Part shown: one piece after another, positions 7,973-16,484 of the stretch
How positions within the stretch are numbered: the stretch's first letter is position 1
Layout of the letters: the number at the start of each line of letters is the position of its first letter
Made by a program: the position numbers and the translations under genes
Assembly (NCBI RefSeq): GCF_000735605.1
Contig: NZ_JPKG01000022.1
Span: 29,818 to 93,817 of the forward strand
From: Allobosea sp. LC85
Lineage (GTDB): Bacteria; Pseudomonadota; Alphaproteobacteria; Rhizobiales; Beijerinckiaceae
DNA length: 64,000 bases
Reading direction: 5' to 3'
Notes under the pieces: model-generated
What the model saw: only the letters and a program-made list of their open reading frames with translations
Databases searched by the model: none
Told to the model about the DNA's origin: nothing

Positions 7973-8608
7973 TCAAGTCTGCGCGCCGAGTTCCTCCGGC
8001 GCAGGAATGGCCTCGAACAACCCATTGGAACCATCGACCACCAGGACGCTCGCCCCTTGCGGGATGAGGTGGCCCGCGGCGGCTTTTGCCCGCAGGACGT
8101 GGATGTTGCCGTGCAGGTCCCTGACGCGGACGCGTCCCGGCTTGCCCTGGTCGAGCGGGCCCAGCGTCACCGTGCCGGTCAGCCCGATCAGGTCGGACTG
8201 GCTGATGGCGTTGGATTCATCGCCCGGGATAATCCGCGCCGTCCAACGGGACAGCGCACGTGTCATCGGCAGCGCCGCCATCACGGCGAGCAGGCTGGCG
8301 ATCAGTGTCGGCAGTGGCGCAAGGAGCGCCTGGGCCAGGCCCTGAATGGCGAAGCCGGCGATGGCGAACGACGCCAGCCAGATCATGATCAACACGAGCA
8401 GTGGCACGCCGCCCCGGTTGAGCCAGGACATCCAGGCATCGAGCGGGCCGTGCTCGCTATGGACGCCGTGATGGGAGAGCCCGTCATTCACCAGCGAGGA
8501 GATCGACATCCCCACGACCATGGCAAGGATCTCGATGGCGACGATGCCGACGAGGATCAGCGCTGCGATCGTGAAGGGATAGAAGCCCGGCGCAGTGAGT
8601 GCGCTCAT
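7973..8608 (-). CDS. YqiJ-like (OB-fold, DUF1449-type) inner-membrane protein
   Basis: A 211-residue protein with N-terminal membrane segments (about residues 12-36, 65-90 and 93-115) and a C-terminal soluble OB-fold-like domain (DLIGLTGTVTLGPLDQGKPG, VRDLHGNIHVLRAKA, GASVLVVDGSNGLFEA). This NfeD/YqiJ architecture is regularly coupled to flotillins, where the OB domain is thought to interact with the scaffold. The start overlaps the end of the upstream PspA gene by four bases and the flotillin gene follows directly, so all three are one transcription unit. Confidence 0.85.
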   Translation of the reverse strand: MSALTAPGFYPFTIAALILVGIVAIEILAMVVGMSISSLVNDGLSHHGVHSEHGPLDAWMSWLNRGGVPLLVLIMIWLASFAIAGFAIQGLAQALLAPLPTLIASLLAVMAALPMTRALSRWTARIIPGDESNAISQSDLIGLTGTVTLGPLDQGKPGRVRVRDLHGNIHVLRAKAAAGHLIPQGASVLVVDGSNGLFEAIPAPEELGAQT

Positions 8609-9732
8609 GAACCGCGGTGCCCCTTATAGCGGGCCAGTCGCTCCTGGATCGCCTTCTCGCGTTGCAGGCGGGCGAGTTCCTCGACCTCGGAGGCGCCCGT
8701 CGTCGGCCGACCCGAGACACCGGTGACGCGCTCGATCGCGTTCAGCGATTGCGCCAGCCGGTTGTCGTTGCGGACCGAGGCGCTCACGCCCTGGCTTGCA
8801 TCCTCCGCGCCCTTGCTCTTCTTCAGGGCGGCGAGCCGGGCAACGGCATCCTGCCTGGCGGAGTTGACCGCCTGCAGCGCCTTGCCCGCCTCCTCGATCT
8901 TGCCGGCAGCCTCGGCCAGCGCTGTCTCGAGGGCCGAGCGCTGCGCCTCCAGGTCGATCTGCAGGCCGATCACGGGCGTGACCAGATCCTCGCGCCCGCT
9001 GGCCAGGCCCAGCTCGATCTTGCCGGCGAGATCCTCGATCTCCTCGTTGATCTCGGCGATCTTCGCCTTGAGGCGGTGCTCCTCAGCGCGCGCCTTGCCG
9101 GCGCCCGCCCGCGCATCCTCCGCGACCGCGTCGATCTCCCTGATTGACTGCTCGACCGTGACGATGGCGTTGGCGCCTTCGAGCGCGTCGACGGTGCCGT
9201 GGGCGGCGCCCGCAATGATACGCCCGATGCGCGACAGAATTCCTTCGGTGGCCATGACGGTTTCCTTCGGTGTGATGGCAGCAGCGATGCCGACGAGGAT
9301 GAGCGTTTCGTCATCCCTCAGGACCAGCCGTGCTTCGGCGTGATCCGACCAACCCGGTACGTAGCCGGCAACAGAGTAGGGTATGAGCCTGCGCCCCTCG
9401 ATGGTGGAGAGGCTCAGATGCGTGGGGGTCTTGATGGCATAGAGCCGCCCATCCAGCGGCAGGTCTGCGACGATGGCTCCGCTCGTCCGGGCGGCGTGAT
9501 CGCGCAGGCCGAGCGTCACCAGCCGCGCCGGCAACCGGGTCTGTTCGCGGATGGTGGCGTAGGCCTGCTCGTGCAGGGCGACGAGATTTGCGCTGGCACC
9601 GCGATCTCGCTCGATCTCGTCGAGAATGCGCATCATCTCGGCATAATCCGCAAGCGTCGCGCGGATCGCGCGCATGTCATCCGGCGAAGGGGCCAGGACG
9701 TAGCTCATGGTCGACTGATAGCGCGGAACCAT
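8605..9732 (-). CDS. PspA/IM30 protein with an in-frame N-terminal TnpB-like domain
   Basis: The ORF encodes 375 residues from ATG 9732. Residues 160-375 are a PspA/IM30 protein: MATEGILSRIGRIIAGAAHG, long coiled coils (EINEEIEDLAGKIELGLASG), and a tail like the YjfJ group. Residues 1-159 are not a PspA part. They follow the N-terminal layout of TnpB (IS605 OrfB): APSPDDMRAIRATLADY, YATIREQTRLPARLV, LSLSTIEGRRLIPYSVAGY and ARLVLRDDETLILVG. The RuvC nuclease half is absent. An internal ATG at 9255 with AAGGAAA seven bases upstream could start PspA alone. The ORF ends overlapping the YqiJ-like gene. PspA assignment is firm; the TnpB resemblance is from family memory and needs a profile search. 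Confidence 0.8.
   Translation of the reverse strand: MVPRYQSTMSYVLAPSPDDMRAIRATLADYAEMMRILDEIERDRGASANLVALHEQAYATIREQTRLPARLVTLGLRDHAARTSGAIVADLPLDGRLYAIKTPTHLSLSTIEGRRLIPYSVAGYVPGWSDHAEARLVLRDDETLILVGIAAAITPKETVMATEGILSRIGRIIAGAAHGTVDALEGANAIVTVEQSIREIDAVAEDARAGAGKARAEEHRLKAKIAEINEEIEDLAGKIELGLASGREDLVTPVIGLQIDLEAQRSALETALAEAAGKIEEAGKALQAVNSARQDAVARLAALKKSKGAEDASQGVSASVRNDNRLAQSLNAIERVTGVSGRPTTGASEVEELARLQREKAIQERLARYKGHRGS
9256..9732 (-). other. TnpB-like N-terminal region without a RuvC domain
   Basis: This part of the PspA ORF would encode about 159 residues. It has the coding-type third-base GC of its neighbours and no stop. A helical region (residues about 15-75, including the pattern L-x-EQ-x-Y-x-x-IR-x-x-TRL-x-A-x-LV) precedes a beta-rich region (about 95-150) like the wedge domain of TnpB proteins that lies just before their RuvC domain. 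It may be a transposon remnant captured by the pspA gene or a domesticated domain. Confidence 0.55.
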
Positions 9733-9738
9733 GCCGAA

Positions 9739-9767
9739 GATATAAAGCACTTCCTTTGTGCTTTCAA
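9739..9767 (-). promoter_or_regulatory. Sigma-70-like promoter with a palindromic spacer
   Basis: Reading the minus strand, TTGAAA (9767-9762) and TATATC (9744-9739) are separated by 17 bases. The spacer and flanks contain a perfect inverted repeat AAAGCAC-N7-GTGCTTT (9744-9764 on the plus strand). The predicted start point falls at or next to ATG 9732, which would make the mRNA leaderless. The repeat between the two promoter elements would suit a repressor. Confidence 0.5.
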
Positions 9768-9868
9768 GAGATACGAACGTAACGTCAGTGAGGCCCTGCC
9801 TCTGCGCAGGGCTCAGGACCTGGCAACCATTCATCGCCCGCAAAATAGAAGGTGAAACGACCGCTGCG

Positions 9869-10777
9869 TCAGATCCTGCGGCGCGGAATGGCGCTCGCAT
9901 AGGTGTTCAGCGAGAGCAGGTGCCGGTCGGCGCGCTGCAGTGCCTCGAGCGCCGCGGTCCGGTCCTTGTTCGCCAGCAGGCCGCACAGAACTTCCGAAAT
10001 CGCGAGCGCCGGCGTCAGTGTATGAAAGAAGCTCTGGCTCTCGGTCGAGCACAGGATCGCCTGATCGGCGATGCCGACAAGGGGGGAGACCTCGCTGTCG
10101 GTGATCGCGACGATGCCGAGGCCCTTCTCGCGCGCCAGCTGCGCCAGTTCGAGACTGTGCAGCGCGTAGGGGTTGATCGAGATCACCAGCAGGACGTCCT
10201 CCGCCCCCGCGCGGATCAGGCCGTCGCCCACCGTATCGGCCGGCCCGTCGAGATGGATCGTTTTGTCGCCGAGCAGCGTCATCACGTAATGGAACTGCCA
10301 CGCGACGGAGTGGCAGGAGCGAAGCCCCAGCACGAAGATCTTGCGTGCATGGGCCAGTTGCTCCGCCGCGGCCGAGAGGCGGTCGAGCGAGGCCGGTTCC
10401 GAAAGCTGCGCGATCTGGGCGGCAAGCCCTTGCAGCATGCGCCGCGAGAGCTGCGCACCGGCGACATCCTGCTCGCCCTCGCTGGTGTGCTGCATCGCGC
10501 GGGCTGCGAAGCCGTCGGTGCGGAACCGGATCGCTTCGGCATGATGGGCGCGGATATCCTCATAGCCGGACAGGCCGAGGAACTTCGCCAGGCGCGTCAT
10601 CGTCGATGGCTGGACCCCGGCATTCCGGGACAATTCACGCATCGAAACGAGCGCCACCTCGCGCGGATGCTCAAGCAGATAGCGCGCCGCTTGCTGCAGC
10701 TGCGGCGACATCTCGTCGAAGCGGCTGATGATGTGTTCGCGCATGGCGTCGTTCTGCAACATTTGAATCGCGCCCAT
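9869..10777 (-). CDS. MurR/RpiR-family transcriptional regulator
   Basis: A 302-residue regulator. The N-terminal RpiR helix-turn-helix spans about residues 12-88 (RFDEMSPQLQQAARYLLEHP, SRNAGVQPSTMTRLAKFLGL). A SIS phosphosugar-binding domain follows at about 130-265 (KIFVLGLRSCHSVAWQFHYV, DVLLVISINPYALHSLELA, GIVAITDSEVSPL). It is divergent from the aminotransferase-peptidase-ABC importer operon and is its likely regulator. RpiR proteins often sense phosphorylated sugars, but several sit beside peptide and amino-acid transport genes, as here. Its 3' end lies 137 bases upstream of the TnpB-like/PspA start. Confidence 0.93.
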   Translation of the reverse strand: MGAIQMLQNDAMREHIISRFDEMSPQLQQAARYLLEHPREVALVSMRELSRNAGVQPSTMTRLAKFLGLSGYEDIRAHHAEAIRFRTDGFAARAMQHTSEGEQDVAGAQLSRRMLQGLAAQIAQLSEPASLDRLSAAAEQLAHARKIFVLGLRSCHSVAWQFHYVMTLLGDKTIHLDGPADTVGDGLIRAGAEDVLLVISINPYALHSLELAQLAREKGLGIVAITDSEVSPLVGIADQAILCSTESQSFFHTLTPALAISEVLCGLLANKDRTAALEALQRADRHLLSLNTYASAIPRRRI

Positions 10778-10891
10778 CCTTCAGCCTGATCCGACCATTC
10801 CCACGCCGCGTCCGGAATTCAAACGGAATCTCGGCTTTCCCTCAACACTTCGGGACGTTGTCGCTGTTTCCGATCGCTCCGGGCGCTGTGG

Positions 10892-10960
10892 TCCGATTGT
10901 ATCGATGAAACAGTATCGGACTCAATCGTTTCGTTTATGTATCATATAAAACAATCGTTG
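10892..10960. promoter_or_regulatory. AT-rich divergent promoter/operator region
   Basis: The 259-base gap between the RpiR gene and the aminotransferase operon contains an AT-rich core unlike its surroundings. CAATCGTT occurs twice in the same orientation (10923-10930 and 10952-10959, 29 bp apart), and between them lies the imperfect palindrome GTTTAT-N7-ATAAAAC (10933-10952). These are the best candidates for RpiR binding and for the promoters. No ORF is supported in the gap. Confidence 0.4.
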
Positions 10961-11036
10961 CATCGATCTCCATGCTGTGCGATGAGCTGCGGGCCGCGGT
11001 GAGGGCGGCGGGGTCCACGACAACCCGGAAGCCAAG

Positions 11037-12362
11037 ATGACCAGGATTCTTCATCGCTCCCTCAATGGGCGGTTGCCTGAAGCCGTTGCCGGGCAGGGCG
11101 TCACCATCACCGACGCGGAAGGCCGCAGCTATATCGATGGCTCCGGCGGCGCCGCCGTCTCCTGCCTCGGCCATGGCCACCCCGATGTGCTCGCGGCGAT
11201 GCGCTCGCAGATGGACCGCATCAGCTATGCCCATACTTCCTTCTTCACCACCGACATTGCCGAAGAGCTCGCGGAGCGGCTGATCGACCTGGCGCCGGCG
11301 GGCCTGGATTACGTCTACCTGGTCTCGGGCGGGTCGGAGGCGGTCGAGGCGGCGCTCAAGATGGCGCGGCAGTATTTCGTCGAGATCGGCCAGCCGCAGC
11401 GCCGCCATTTCATCGCCCGCCGACAGAGTTACCACGGCAATACGCTCGGCGCGCTGGCGGCCGGCGGCAATGCCTGGCGGCGGGCCCAGTTCCAGCCGAT
11501 CCTGCCAAAGACCCACCATGTCTCGCCCTGCTATGCCTATCGCGATCTGAGGCCGGGCGAGACCTTGGAAGGCTATGCCGCACGGCTCGCCGACGAACTG
11601 GAGGCGAAGATCCTCGAGCTCGGCGCCGAGGAGGTCATCGCCTTCGTGGCCGAGCCGGTGGTCGGCGCGACGCTGGGCGCCGTCGGTCCGGTCGCCGATT
11701 ATTTCGCGCGGGTGCGCCGCATCTGCGACAAATACGGCGTGCTGCTGATCCTCGACGAGGTGATGTGCGGCATGGGCCGCACCGGCACGATGTTCGCCTG
11801 CGAGCAGGACGGCATCTCGCCGGATCTCGTCACCATCGCCAAGGGGCTGGGTGGCGGCTACCAGCCGATCGGTGCGGTGCTGCTGTCGCAGCGGATCTAC
11901 GATTCCTTCGCCCAGGGCTCAGGGCTGTTCCAGCATGGCCATACCTATATCTGCCACCCGCTCGCGGCGGCAGCGGCGAACAAGGTCGTCGAGATCATCT
12001 CGAAGCCGGAGATGATGGAAAACGTCCGGCTGATGGGCGAGCGCCTGCAGGCCGGGCTCGACGCACGGCTCGGCCAGCACGCCCATGTCGGCGACATCCG
12101 CGGGCGCGGCCTGTTCCGCGGCATCGAAATCGTCGCCGACAAGGAAACCAAGGCCCCCTTCGATCCGGCCCTGAAGCTGCACGCCCGGATCAAGAAGGAG
12201 GCGATGGCGCGCGGCCTGATGAGCTACCCGATGGGTGGCACCGTCGACGGGCGCATTGGCGACCATGTGCTGCTTGCGCCGCCCTACATCATCCAGCCCG
12301 ACGAGATCGACCTGATCGTCGAACGGATCGGCGCGGCGATCGACGCCGCGGTGCGGAGCTGA
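11037..12362 (+). CDS. Class III PLP-dependent aminotransferase
   Basis: A 441-residue fold-type I aminotransferase of the class III (omega/GABA/beta-alanine) group. Landmarks are YIDGSGGAAVSCLGHGHP near residue 32, the PLP-contacting VSGGSEAVEAALKMAR at 97-111, LLILDEVMCGMGRTG with Asp240, and the Schiff-base lysine Lys269 in TIAKGLGGGYQP. These enzymes transfer an amino group, often a terminal one, to a keto acid. It is the first gene of the RpiR-linked operon, followed after 8 bases by an M81 peptidase-like gene. It probably acts on a product released from the imported compound. The donor substrate is unknown. Confidence 0.93.
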   Translation: MTRILHRSLNGRLPEAVAGQGVTITDAEGRSYIDGSGGAAVSCLGHGHPDVLAAMRSQMDRISYAHTSFFTTDIAEELAERLIDLAPAGLDYVYLVSGGSEAVEAALKMARQYFVEIGQPQRRHFIARRQSYHGNTLGALAAGGNAWRRAQFQPILPKTHHVSPCYAYRDLRPGETLEGYAARLADELEAKILELGAEEVIAFVAEPVVGATLGAVGPVADYFARVRRICDKYGVLLILDEVMCGMGRTGTMFACEQDGISPDLVTIAKGLGGGYQPIGAVLLSQRIYDSFAQGSGLFQHGHTYICHPLAAAAANKVVEIISKPEMMENVRLMGERLQAGLDARLGQHAHVGDIRGRGLFRGIEIVADKETKAPFDPALKLHARIKKEAMARGLMSYPMGGTVDGRIGDHVLLAPPYIIQPDEIDLIVERIGAAIDAAVRS

Positions 12363-12370
12363 CGGGCCCG

Positions 12371-13849
12371 ATGACACAGCGCATCGCCTTCGCCGGCTTC
12401 AATCTCGAATCGGTCACGGCCGTTCCTCAGGTGGTCGATAGCGAGGCGTTCGAGCGTGTCTGCGTGCGCGGGGCGGAGCTCACCGCGCGGTTTCGCGGCA
12501 CGAATACGGTTCCGGGCGGCTGTCTCAAGGTCTGCGAAGCAGAGGGCGCCGAGCTGGTGCCCCTGTTCCATACGCTGCTTGGCGCGCTCGGACCGGCATC
12601 GGATGAGGCCGTCGCGCAGTTCACGCAGGAGATCCTCGACGGGATCGAGAACGCCGGCCCGCTCGATGGTGTGATCCTGTTCCTGCACGGTGCCTGCTGG
12701 GCCGCCGGCTATGAAGACGTCGAACGCTCCGTCATCGACGCCGTTCGCGCCAGGGCGCCATCCCTGCCGATCGCGGTCGCGCTCGACTACCACGGCAATA
12801 TCGACAGCCAGACGCTGCGCGGCGCGGATATCGCGGTCGCCTATCGCCATTCCCCGCATATCGACATGGGCGAGACCGGCGAACGCGTGACGCGGGCCCT
12901 GCTGCGCCTGCTGCGCGAGGGGCGTCGCCCCGGTCTCGCAGTGGCTCGGCCCGGTATCGTCATTCCCTCGATCATGTCGGCCACGGCCCTGGAGCCGCTC
13001 GCCACGATCATGGCCGAGGCGCGGGCAGTCGAGGCGGCGGGCGATTGCGACATCTCGGTGATGGCCGGCTTCTCCTATGCCGACAGCACGAACACCGGCA
13101 TGTCGGTGATCTGCCTGGATTGGGACGGGCAGGCCGCAGCCGAGGCCAAGGCCAAGGCCCATGCGGGGCGGCTCCACGGCGCCCGGCACGCCATCGCTGC
13201 CGCCATTCCGATCATGACGGCGGATGAGGCCCTGTCCGATCTCGAGCGCCGGCCGGCACAGGGGCGACCGATCGTGCTGCTCGAGCATGCCGACCGCATG
13301 AACGACTCGACCCATCTGTTGCGAGCCTTGCTCGATCGCGATGTCGGGCGGGTCAACGTCCCGTTCCTGCTCGACCCGGAAACCGCCGCCCGGGCCCATG
13401 CGGCGGGGGCGGGGGCCGAGATCGCCGTTGCGCTCGCCGGCAGGACCGCGCCGGAGACGGGAGGCCCGGTTGAGGCAACCGCGCGGGTGATCTGGTCGGG
13501 GCCAAAATCCTTCACCGTTTCCGGGCGCTACCAGCGCGGCTCCTTCGTCGATCTCGGCCTCACCGCGCTGCTCCAGATCGGGCGGATCCGCGTCTCGGTC
13601 GTCTCCCACTTCGCCTTCGCGGTCGATGGCGACCCGTTCCTTATCTTCGGCGAGCGCCCCGAGGACTACGACGTGATCCTGCTGCGCTCGAAGACGCATT
13701 TCCGCGATTTCTACGAGCCCTTGGCCGACCGCATCCTTGTGGTCGACACGCCCGATCTCGGCCCGGCCGATGTGCGCCTGATCCCATACCGACAGCTTGA
13801 TACGGCCGCAGCCTATCCCTGGCGGAACGATGGCGCGCCGACACCATAA
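12371..13849 (+). CDS. M81-family metallopeptidase (MlrC-like)
   Basis: A 492-residue protein of the family of microcystin-degradation protein MlrC. The N-terminal zinc domain shows LDGVILFLHGACWAAGYEDVE split over residues about 98-118, ALDYHGNIDSQTLRG and AYRHSPHIDMGETG, with the conserved Asp and His residues. FSYADSTNTGMSV and the C-terminal half complete the MlrC pair of domains. Family members other than MlrC are mostly unstudied and often sit, as here, beside Dpp-type importers. It follows the aminotransferase gene by 8 bases. A peptide or amide substrate from the importer is plausible. Confidence 0.9.
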   Translation: MTQRIAFAGFNLESVTAVPQVVDSEAFERVCVRGAELTARFRGTNTVPGGCLKVCEAEGAELVPLFHTLLGALGPASDEAVAQFTQEILDGIENAGPLDGVILFLHGACWAAGYEDVERSVIDAVRARAPSLPIAVALDYHGNIDSQTLRGADIAVAYRHSPHIDMGETGERVTRALLRLLREGRRPGLAVARPGIVIPSIMSATALEPLATIMAEARAVEAAGDCDISVMAGFSYADSTNTGMSVICLDWDGQAAAEAKAKAHAGRLHGARHAIAAAIPIMTADEALSDLERRPAQGRPIVLLEHADRMNDSTHLLRALLDRDVGRVNVPFLLDPETAARAHAAGAGAEIAVALAGRTAPETGGPVEATARVIWSGPKSFTVSGRYQRGSFVDLGLTALLQIGRIRVSVVSHFAFAVDGDPFLIFGERPEDYDVILLRSKTHFRDFYEPLADRILVVDTPDLGPADVRLIPYRQLDTAAAYPWRNDGAPTP

Positions 13850-13873
13850 CCAACCAGAAAAATGAGGGGACAG

Positions 13874-15454
13874 ATGAGCATTCAATTCAGGAGTTTCGCC
13901 GCAGCAACGCTGGTTGCCGGTTCGCTATACGGCCTGCCGGCGCTGGCGGAGACCACGCTGAACGTCGTCATGCAGGCGCCGCTCAGGACGCTCGACCCGA
14001 TCCTGAGCACCGCCCAGATCGTCCGCACGCATGGCTTCATGGTGTTCGACACGCTGCTCGGCATGGACGCCAAGTACAATCCGCAGCCGCAGATGGCGGA
14101 CTACACCGTCTCTGCCGACAAGATGACCTATACGTTCACCCTGCGCGACGGGCTGAAATGGCATGACGGCACGCCGGTCAAGGCCGAGGATTGCGTCGCC
14201 TCGATCAAGCGCTGGGCGGCGAATGACGGTGCCGGCCGCACGATGATGGCGCATGTCGCCGCCCTCGAGGCGACCTCCGACAAGCAACTCGTCATCCGGC
14301 TGTCAAAACCCTTCGGACAGGTGCTGGAGCTGCTGGCGAAACCCTCGCCGGTGCCGCCCTTCATGATGCCCAAGCGCCTCGCCGAGACGCCGAGCGGCCA
14401 GCAGGTGACCGAGATGGTCGGTTCCGGCCCGTTCCGCTTCGTGGCGGATCAGTACCGGCCGGGCGATCAGGCGGTCTATGTCAGGAACAAGGACTATGTG
14501 CCGCGTTCCGAACCGATGAGCTGGACCGCCGGCGGCAAGCTCGTCAATGTCGACAAGGTCGTCTGGAAGTCGATGCCCGACATGCAGACCTCGATCAACG
14601 CGCTGCAATCGGGCGATGTCGACCTGATCGAGCAGGTGACGATCGACCTGCTGCCGCTGCTCAAGGCCAATGACGAGATCAAGACCGGCGCCATCAATGC
14701 GCTCGGCAGCCAGGTCACCGGCCGCTTCAACCATCGCCAGCCGCCCTTCGACAATCCCAAGGTGCGCCAGGCGGCAATGTATGCGCTCGATCAGGACCAG
14801 CTGATGCAGACCGCGATCGGCGATGGCGAGTTCTACAAGCTCTGCGCCTCGCTCTATGGTTGCGACGTGCCGCTGGCCTCCGATGCCGGCTCCGAATATC
14901 TCGCCGGCAGCGCCAAGACGCGCATGGCCAAGGCGAGGGAGCTGCTGAAGGCTTCGGGCTATGACGGGAAGCCGGTGCTGATGATGCAGCCGACGGACCT
15001 GACCGTGCTCTCCACCCAGCCGATCGTCGCCGCGGAGCGGCTGCGCGAGGCCGGCTTCAAGGTCGAGGTCGCTTCGATGGACTGGGCCACGCTGCAGTCG
15101 CGCAAGAATGGCTGGCAGCCTGTGGCGCAGGGCGGCTGGAACTTCTTCTTCACCTATTGGGGCGTGTCCGGCATCTGGAACCCGGTCGTCCATGCGATGC
15201 TCGACGGCTCGGGCTCGGATACCGCCTGGTCGGGCTGGCCGCGCAATGCCCGCGTCGAGGAGCTGCGCACCGCCTATATCGCCGCGACGACCCTCGACGA
15301 GCAGAAGACAATCGCGCGCGAGATCCAGCAGATCGCCTTCGACGAGGGCTTCTACTTCAACGCCGGCGAATTCCAGTCCGTCGCGGCCTGGCGGACATCG
15401 CTGAAGGGACTGCAGCCCGGCCCGCTCACGCTGTTCTGGGGCGTCGCCAAATAA
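13874..15454 (+). CDS. ABC transporter substrate-binding protein, family 5 (Dpp/Opp type)
   Basis: A 526-residue periplasmic binding protein. The start at 13874 follows GAGGGGACAG. A Sec signal peptide runs to about residue 25 (SFAAATLVAGSLYGLPALA). Family-5 landmarks include LRTLDPILSTAQIVRTHGF, YTFTLRDGLKWHDGTPVKAED, GSGPFRFVADQYRPGD and NPKVRQAAMYALDQ. It delivers an oligopeptide-like or other small amide ligand to the permeases encoded directly downstream. It belongs to the RpiR-linked operon. Confidence 0.94.
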   Translation: MSIQFRSFAAATLVAGSLYGLPALAETTLNVVMQAPLRTLDPILSTAQIVRTHGFMVFDTLLGMDAKYNPQPQMADYTVSADKMTYTFTLRDGLKWHDGTPVKAEDCVASIKRWAANDGAGRTMMAHVAALEATSDKQLVIRLSKPFGQVLELLAKPSPVPPFMMPKRLAETPSGQQVTEMVGSGPFRFVADQYRPGDQAVYVRNKDYVPRSEPMSWTAGGKLVNVDKVVWKSMPDMQTSINALQSGDVDLIEQVTIDLLPLLKANDEIKTGAINALGSQVTGRFNHRQPPFDNPKVRQAAMYALDQDQLMQTAIGDGEFYKLCASLYGCDVPLASDAGSEYLAGSAKTRMAKARELLKASGYDGKPVLMMQPTDLTVLSTQPIVAAERLREAGFKVEVASMDWATLQSRKNGWQPVAQGGWNFFFTYWGVSGIWNPVVHAMLDGSGSDTAWSGWPRNARVEELRTAYIAATTLDEQKTIAREIQQIAFDEGFYFNAGEFQSVAAWRTSLKGLQPGPLTLFWGVAK

Positions 15455-15531
15455 GCCGGACCTGACGCGAGAGCCCGCGGAGACGGCCCGTCTGCGCCGC
15501 CGTCCTCGCTTTCCCCCGATCGGAGAAGCCC

Positions 15532-16476
15532 ATGGCCTCCTATTTCCTGCGCAGGGTGCTGATGGCGGTCCCCGTCATGGCCTTCATCGCACTCTTCATC
15601 TTCCTGCTGCTGCGCCTGACGCCGGGCGACCCGGCCCAGGCGATCGCGGGCGACCACGCCACGCCGCAGCAACTGGCCGCGATCCGCGAGAGCCTCGGCC
15701 TCGACCAGCCGCTGGCCAGCCAGTTCCTGGCCTGGGTCGGGGACATGATTCTGGGGGATTTCGGGAAATCGCTGATCTCGCAGCGGCCGGTGCTGGAGAT
15801 GATCGGCCAGCGCATCGGCCCGACGCTCGCGCTGGCGAGCGTCGCGATGATGCTGACGGTGCTCATCTCGCTGCCGCTCGGGGTCCTGGCGGCCTGGCGT
15901 CATGGCGGGCTGATCGACCGTTTCGTCATGTCGCTCTCGGTGCTCGGCTTCTCCGTGCCGATCTTCGTCATCGGCTATGTGCTGATCAGCATCTTCGCGG
16001 TGAACCTGAAATGGTTTCCGGTGCAGGGTTACAAGCCGCTTGCCGAGGGGTTAGGGGCCTTCCTGCATCGCATCGTCCTGCCCGGTTTCGCCCTGGCCTC
16101 GATCTATATCGCCCTGGTCTCGCGGATGACCCGCGCATCCATGCTGGAGGTGCTGGGCGAGGATTACGTCCGCACCGCCCGGGCCAAGGGTCTGTCCGAC
16201 CGGATCGTCCTGTTCCGCCACGCCCTGCGCAATGCCGCGATCCCGATCCTGACGGTGGTCGGCACGGGCTTTGCCATGATGATCTCCGGCGTGGTCGTCA
16301 CCGAGACGGTATTCAACATCCCCGGCATCGGGCGGCTCGTCGTCGAAGCGGTGCTCGCACGCGACTATCCGCTGATCCAGGCGATCATCCTCCTGACAGC
16401 CGGGGCCTATGTCCTGATCAACCTGCTGATCGACCTCTCCTATGCGCTGACCGATCCGCGCATCCGTTACAAGTGA
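15532..16476 (+). CDS. ABC transporter permease (DppB type)
   Basis: A 314-residue inner-membrane permease. It starts MASYFLRRVLMAVPVMAF, a typical DppB/OppB first helix, followed by RLTPGDPAQAIAG and the LGLDQPLASQFLAWV segment. The EAA cytoplasmic loop is visible in RTARAKGLSDRIVLFRHALRN in pieces (RTARAKGLSDRIVL, RHALRNAAIPILT), followed by VVTETVFNIPGIGRL. Six membrane spans are expected. It pairs with the DppC-type permease encoded 8 bases later. Confidence 0.95.
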   Translation: MASYFLRRVLMAVPVMAFIALFIFLLLRLTPGDPAQAIAGDHATPQQLAAIRESLGLDQPLASQFLAWVGDMILGDFGKSLISQRPVLEMIGQRIGPTLALASVAMMLTVLISLPLGVLAAWRHGGLIDRFVMSLSVLGFSVPIFVIGYVLISIFAVNLKWFPVQGYKPLAEGLGAFLHRIVLPGFALASIYIALVSRMTRASMLEVLGEDYVRTARAKGLSDRIVLFRHALRNAAIPILTVVGTGFAMMISGVVVTETVFNIPGIGRLVVEAVLARDYPLIQAIILLTAGAYVLINLLIDLSYALTDPRIRYK

Positions 16477-16484
16477 GGCCAGCC

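Noticed and set aside
12284..13885. Minus-strand ORF of 533 codons opposite the M81 peptidase gene
   Set aside because: Low-complexity Arg/Gly-rich translation with no family features; the plus strand encodes a complete MlrC-like protein in an operon.
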